Assembly: GCA_013400155.1 (NCBI GenBank)
Contig: VXBM01000289.1
Location: forward strand, 558,139-622,138
DNA from: Helopsaltes ochotensis
Lineage: Eukaryota; Chordata; Aves; Passeriformes; Locustellidae
Length of the DNA stretch: 64,000 bases
Reading direction: 5' to 3'
Shown here: positions 63,043-64,000 of the stretch, one piece after another
Position numbering within the stretch: the stretch's first letter is position 1
Layout: the number at the start of each line of letters is the position of its first letter
Made by a program: the position numbers and the translations under genes
Notes under the pieces: generated by a model
Seen by the model: only the letters and a program-made list of their open reading frames with translations
The model's database searches: none
What the model was told of the DNA's origin: nothing

Positions 63043-64000
63043 ACAAAAGCAGCCTGTCCGAGAATCTGCAATTGTGGAAACTTCCCAACCACGCAGCCTT
63101 CACCATGGCTGCATATGGGCCATGGACTCACACTGGGGTTTCACCTTTTAAAGATGCATAGCTCCACAACAAAGGCTTCTTCATCTTCAGAACCCAAATA
63201 TCTTCTTCACTGGTGCCGAAGTTTCTTCTCAATTTACTCTGTTCAGACATCTCACAGGATCACCAGATTACAGATTTTTTTAGTCCAATATTCACTTAAA
63301 AATCAGCTACCCTTTTTCTTGAGAACTATAAGGCATCTCCCCAATTTCAAAGTTCACGATTTAAAGGAACATTACAGTCTGTTACCACAAAACAAAGGAG
63401 ATTTTCAGCCTAAAATTAAGGCAACTTTACCATCTCTTCTACTTAAGGAGTCACTCTTCCTTTACCGACTTTGATATCTTCATATTGTCCCTTTACATAT
63501 CACCAATTTGATATTTCCTCTCTCTCTGAGAAGGGTTAGAGTCTAAAAAAAGGGTCTCAGTCTGTGTCAGGAAAGAGTTACCATTCCTGGGCCTGCAGAT
63601 GGCCATGTGGTCTCTGCCGAGGCGGCAGTTGCGAAAGCCAAGCCGTGCATCCATGCTGAATCCATGCCGGAGAAACGGCGGCTGAGATCTTCCACGTGTC
63701 CAGGCCCCCTCTCCCCTTCCTGTGAGACCCAGGGGTGGGCCTGGCCCAGTCTGGGTTCGGTGCTGCTTTTCCGGGGGTCCCAGGGAGCATTCCCTCAGCC
63801 CGGGGCTCCCCCCTCATCTCCCTCCGTGCCGGCAGCCGCCTGGCTCGGTGGTGGGGGCCCGGCTCCGCGCTCCACCCGGGCTGCAGCAGAGGCAGAACCC
63901 GGCTGGGGCAGCAGGGCCTAAGCCGGGCCCGCAGCTGCTCACCTCATGGCAGGACAGGAGCAAAAAGAGGGCAGACCCAGAGATTCACCTGTATTTAACC

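Larger units (their letters stand above)
59186..64000 (+). other. NRXN3: NRXN3 intron (5' part, continues to the right of the window)
   Basis: This is the intron between the LNS6 exon and the SS4 alternative exon. I looked for the SS4 exon peptide (N-x-D-N-E-R start, then the K/R-rich P-F/Y stretch) and did not see it, so it lies beyond 64000. The first 200 bases remain open in the neurexin frame (see findings). RBFOX-type TGCATG hexamers occur at 59984-59989 and 60921-60926. The last 1.3 kb is an LTR-like element. Confidence 0.78.
62672..64000 (-). mobile_element. LTR-like element on the minus strand, running off the window
   Basis: On the + strand the element begins TGTAGTGGTTTCACATTCAC, the complement of an LTR end in ...CTACA. 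The complement of AATAAA lies at 62797-62802, followed in the minus sense by about 125 bases of U5-like sequence, the usual LTR layout. Further right (63590-63920) the sequence becomes strongly GC- and CpG-rich, unlike the surrounding AT-rich intron and compatible with a U3 promoter region. A 22-bp unit is repeated nearly twice at 63001-63042. The general look agrees with long passerine ERVL-type LTRs, but I cannot name the family. The 5' end and any internal part are outside the window. The open frames here (62837-63998) are judged to be by-products of composition. Confidence 0.6.

Noticed and set aside
63600..63920. GC- and CpG-rich stretch that could be taken for the beta-neurexin promoter
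   Set aside because: The beta promoter lies upstream of the first LNS6 exon, but this stretch is downstream of an LNS6 exon. It is also continuous with an LTR-like layout on the minus strand.
59186..64000. SS4 alternative exon of NRXN3
   Set aside because: No stretch encodes the expected SS4 peptide after a good acceptor, so it must be further downstream.
1..64000. tRNA, rRNA, CRISPR array, operons or prokaryotic systems
   Set aside because: None seen. All landmarks are those of a vertebrate intron.

Overview
The window looks like one AT-rich piece of a vertebrate nuclear genome, almost certainly from a bird and probably a passerine. The evidence is several CR1 LINE remnants, a solo LTR of the ERVL-like kind I remember from songbird genomes, long introns, a single GT-AG exon, and assembly gaps typical of a draft genome. 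There are no bacterial operons, CRISPR arrays, rRNA genes or tRNA genes.

The one coding feature I can support is a 172-bp internal exon at 59014-59185 on the + strand. Its 57 complete codons encode part of the last laminin-neurexin-sex hormone binding globulin (LNS6) domain of a neurexin, and the wording fits neurexin-3 (NRXN3) better than NRXN1. It ends one base into a glycine codon, which is where the alternatively spliced SS4 exon joins in vertebrate neurexins. Everything upstream (1-59013) then reads as the 3' part of a very large NRXN3 intron. Everything downstream (59186-64000) is the start of the next intron. I did not find the SS4 exon or the preceding LNS6 exon.

Layout: 1-18 kb is mostly unique intron with G/T- or A/C-only low-complexity tracts, one G-quadruplex motif, a poly(T) run broken by one N, and a pair of adjacent hairpins near AP-1 sites. 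At 18.2-19.1 kb lies an old antisense CR1. A possible hAT-type transposon end sits at 23.1 kb and a possible LTR fragment at 31.6 kb. At 34.5-36.5 kb are poly(A) tracts and a 118-N gap. A very old antisense CR1 spans 37.8-38.4 kb and is followed by a long A/C tract. A small CpG-dense patch lies at 41.8 kb. A poly(A) run broken by one N is at 43.3 kb, with splice-site-like sequence just after it. A sense CR1 3' end is at 45.8 kb and a solo LTR with a near-perfect 5-bp duplication is at 48.8-49.3 kb. A second poly(T) run with one N is at 58.4 kb. The NRXN3 exon is at 59.0 kb. The window ends inside a GC-rich LTR-like element on the minus strand, from 62.7 kb to the edge.

I found no undescribed multi-gene system. 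The observations most worth checking are the hairpin/AP-1 cluster at 16.34-16.44 kb, the candidate microexon at 43.66 kb, the weak donor and open read-through frame at the NRXN3 exon, the CpG-dense patch at 41.8 kb, and the near-equal arms of the N-interrupted homopolymers, which look like an assembly artefact. All family assignments rest on recognition by eye; no search was run.
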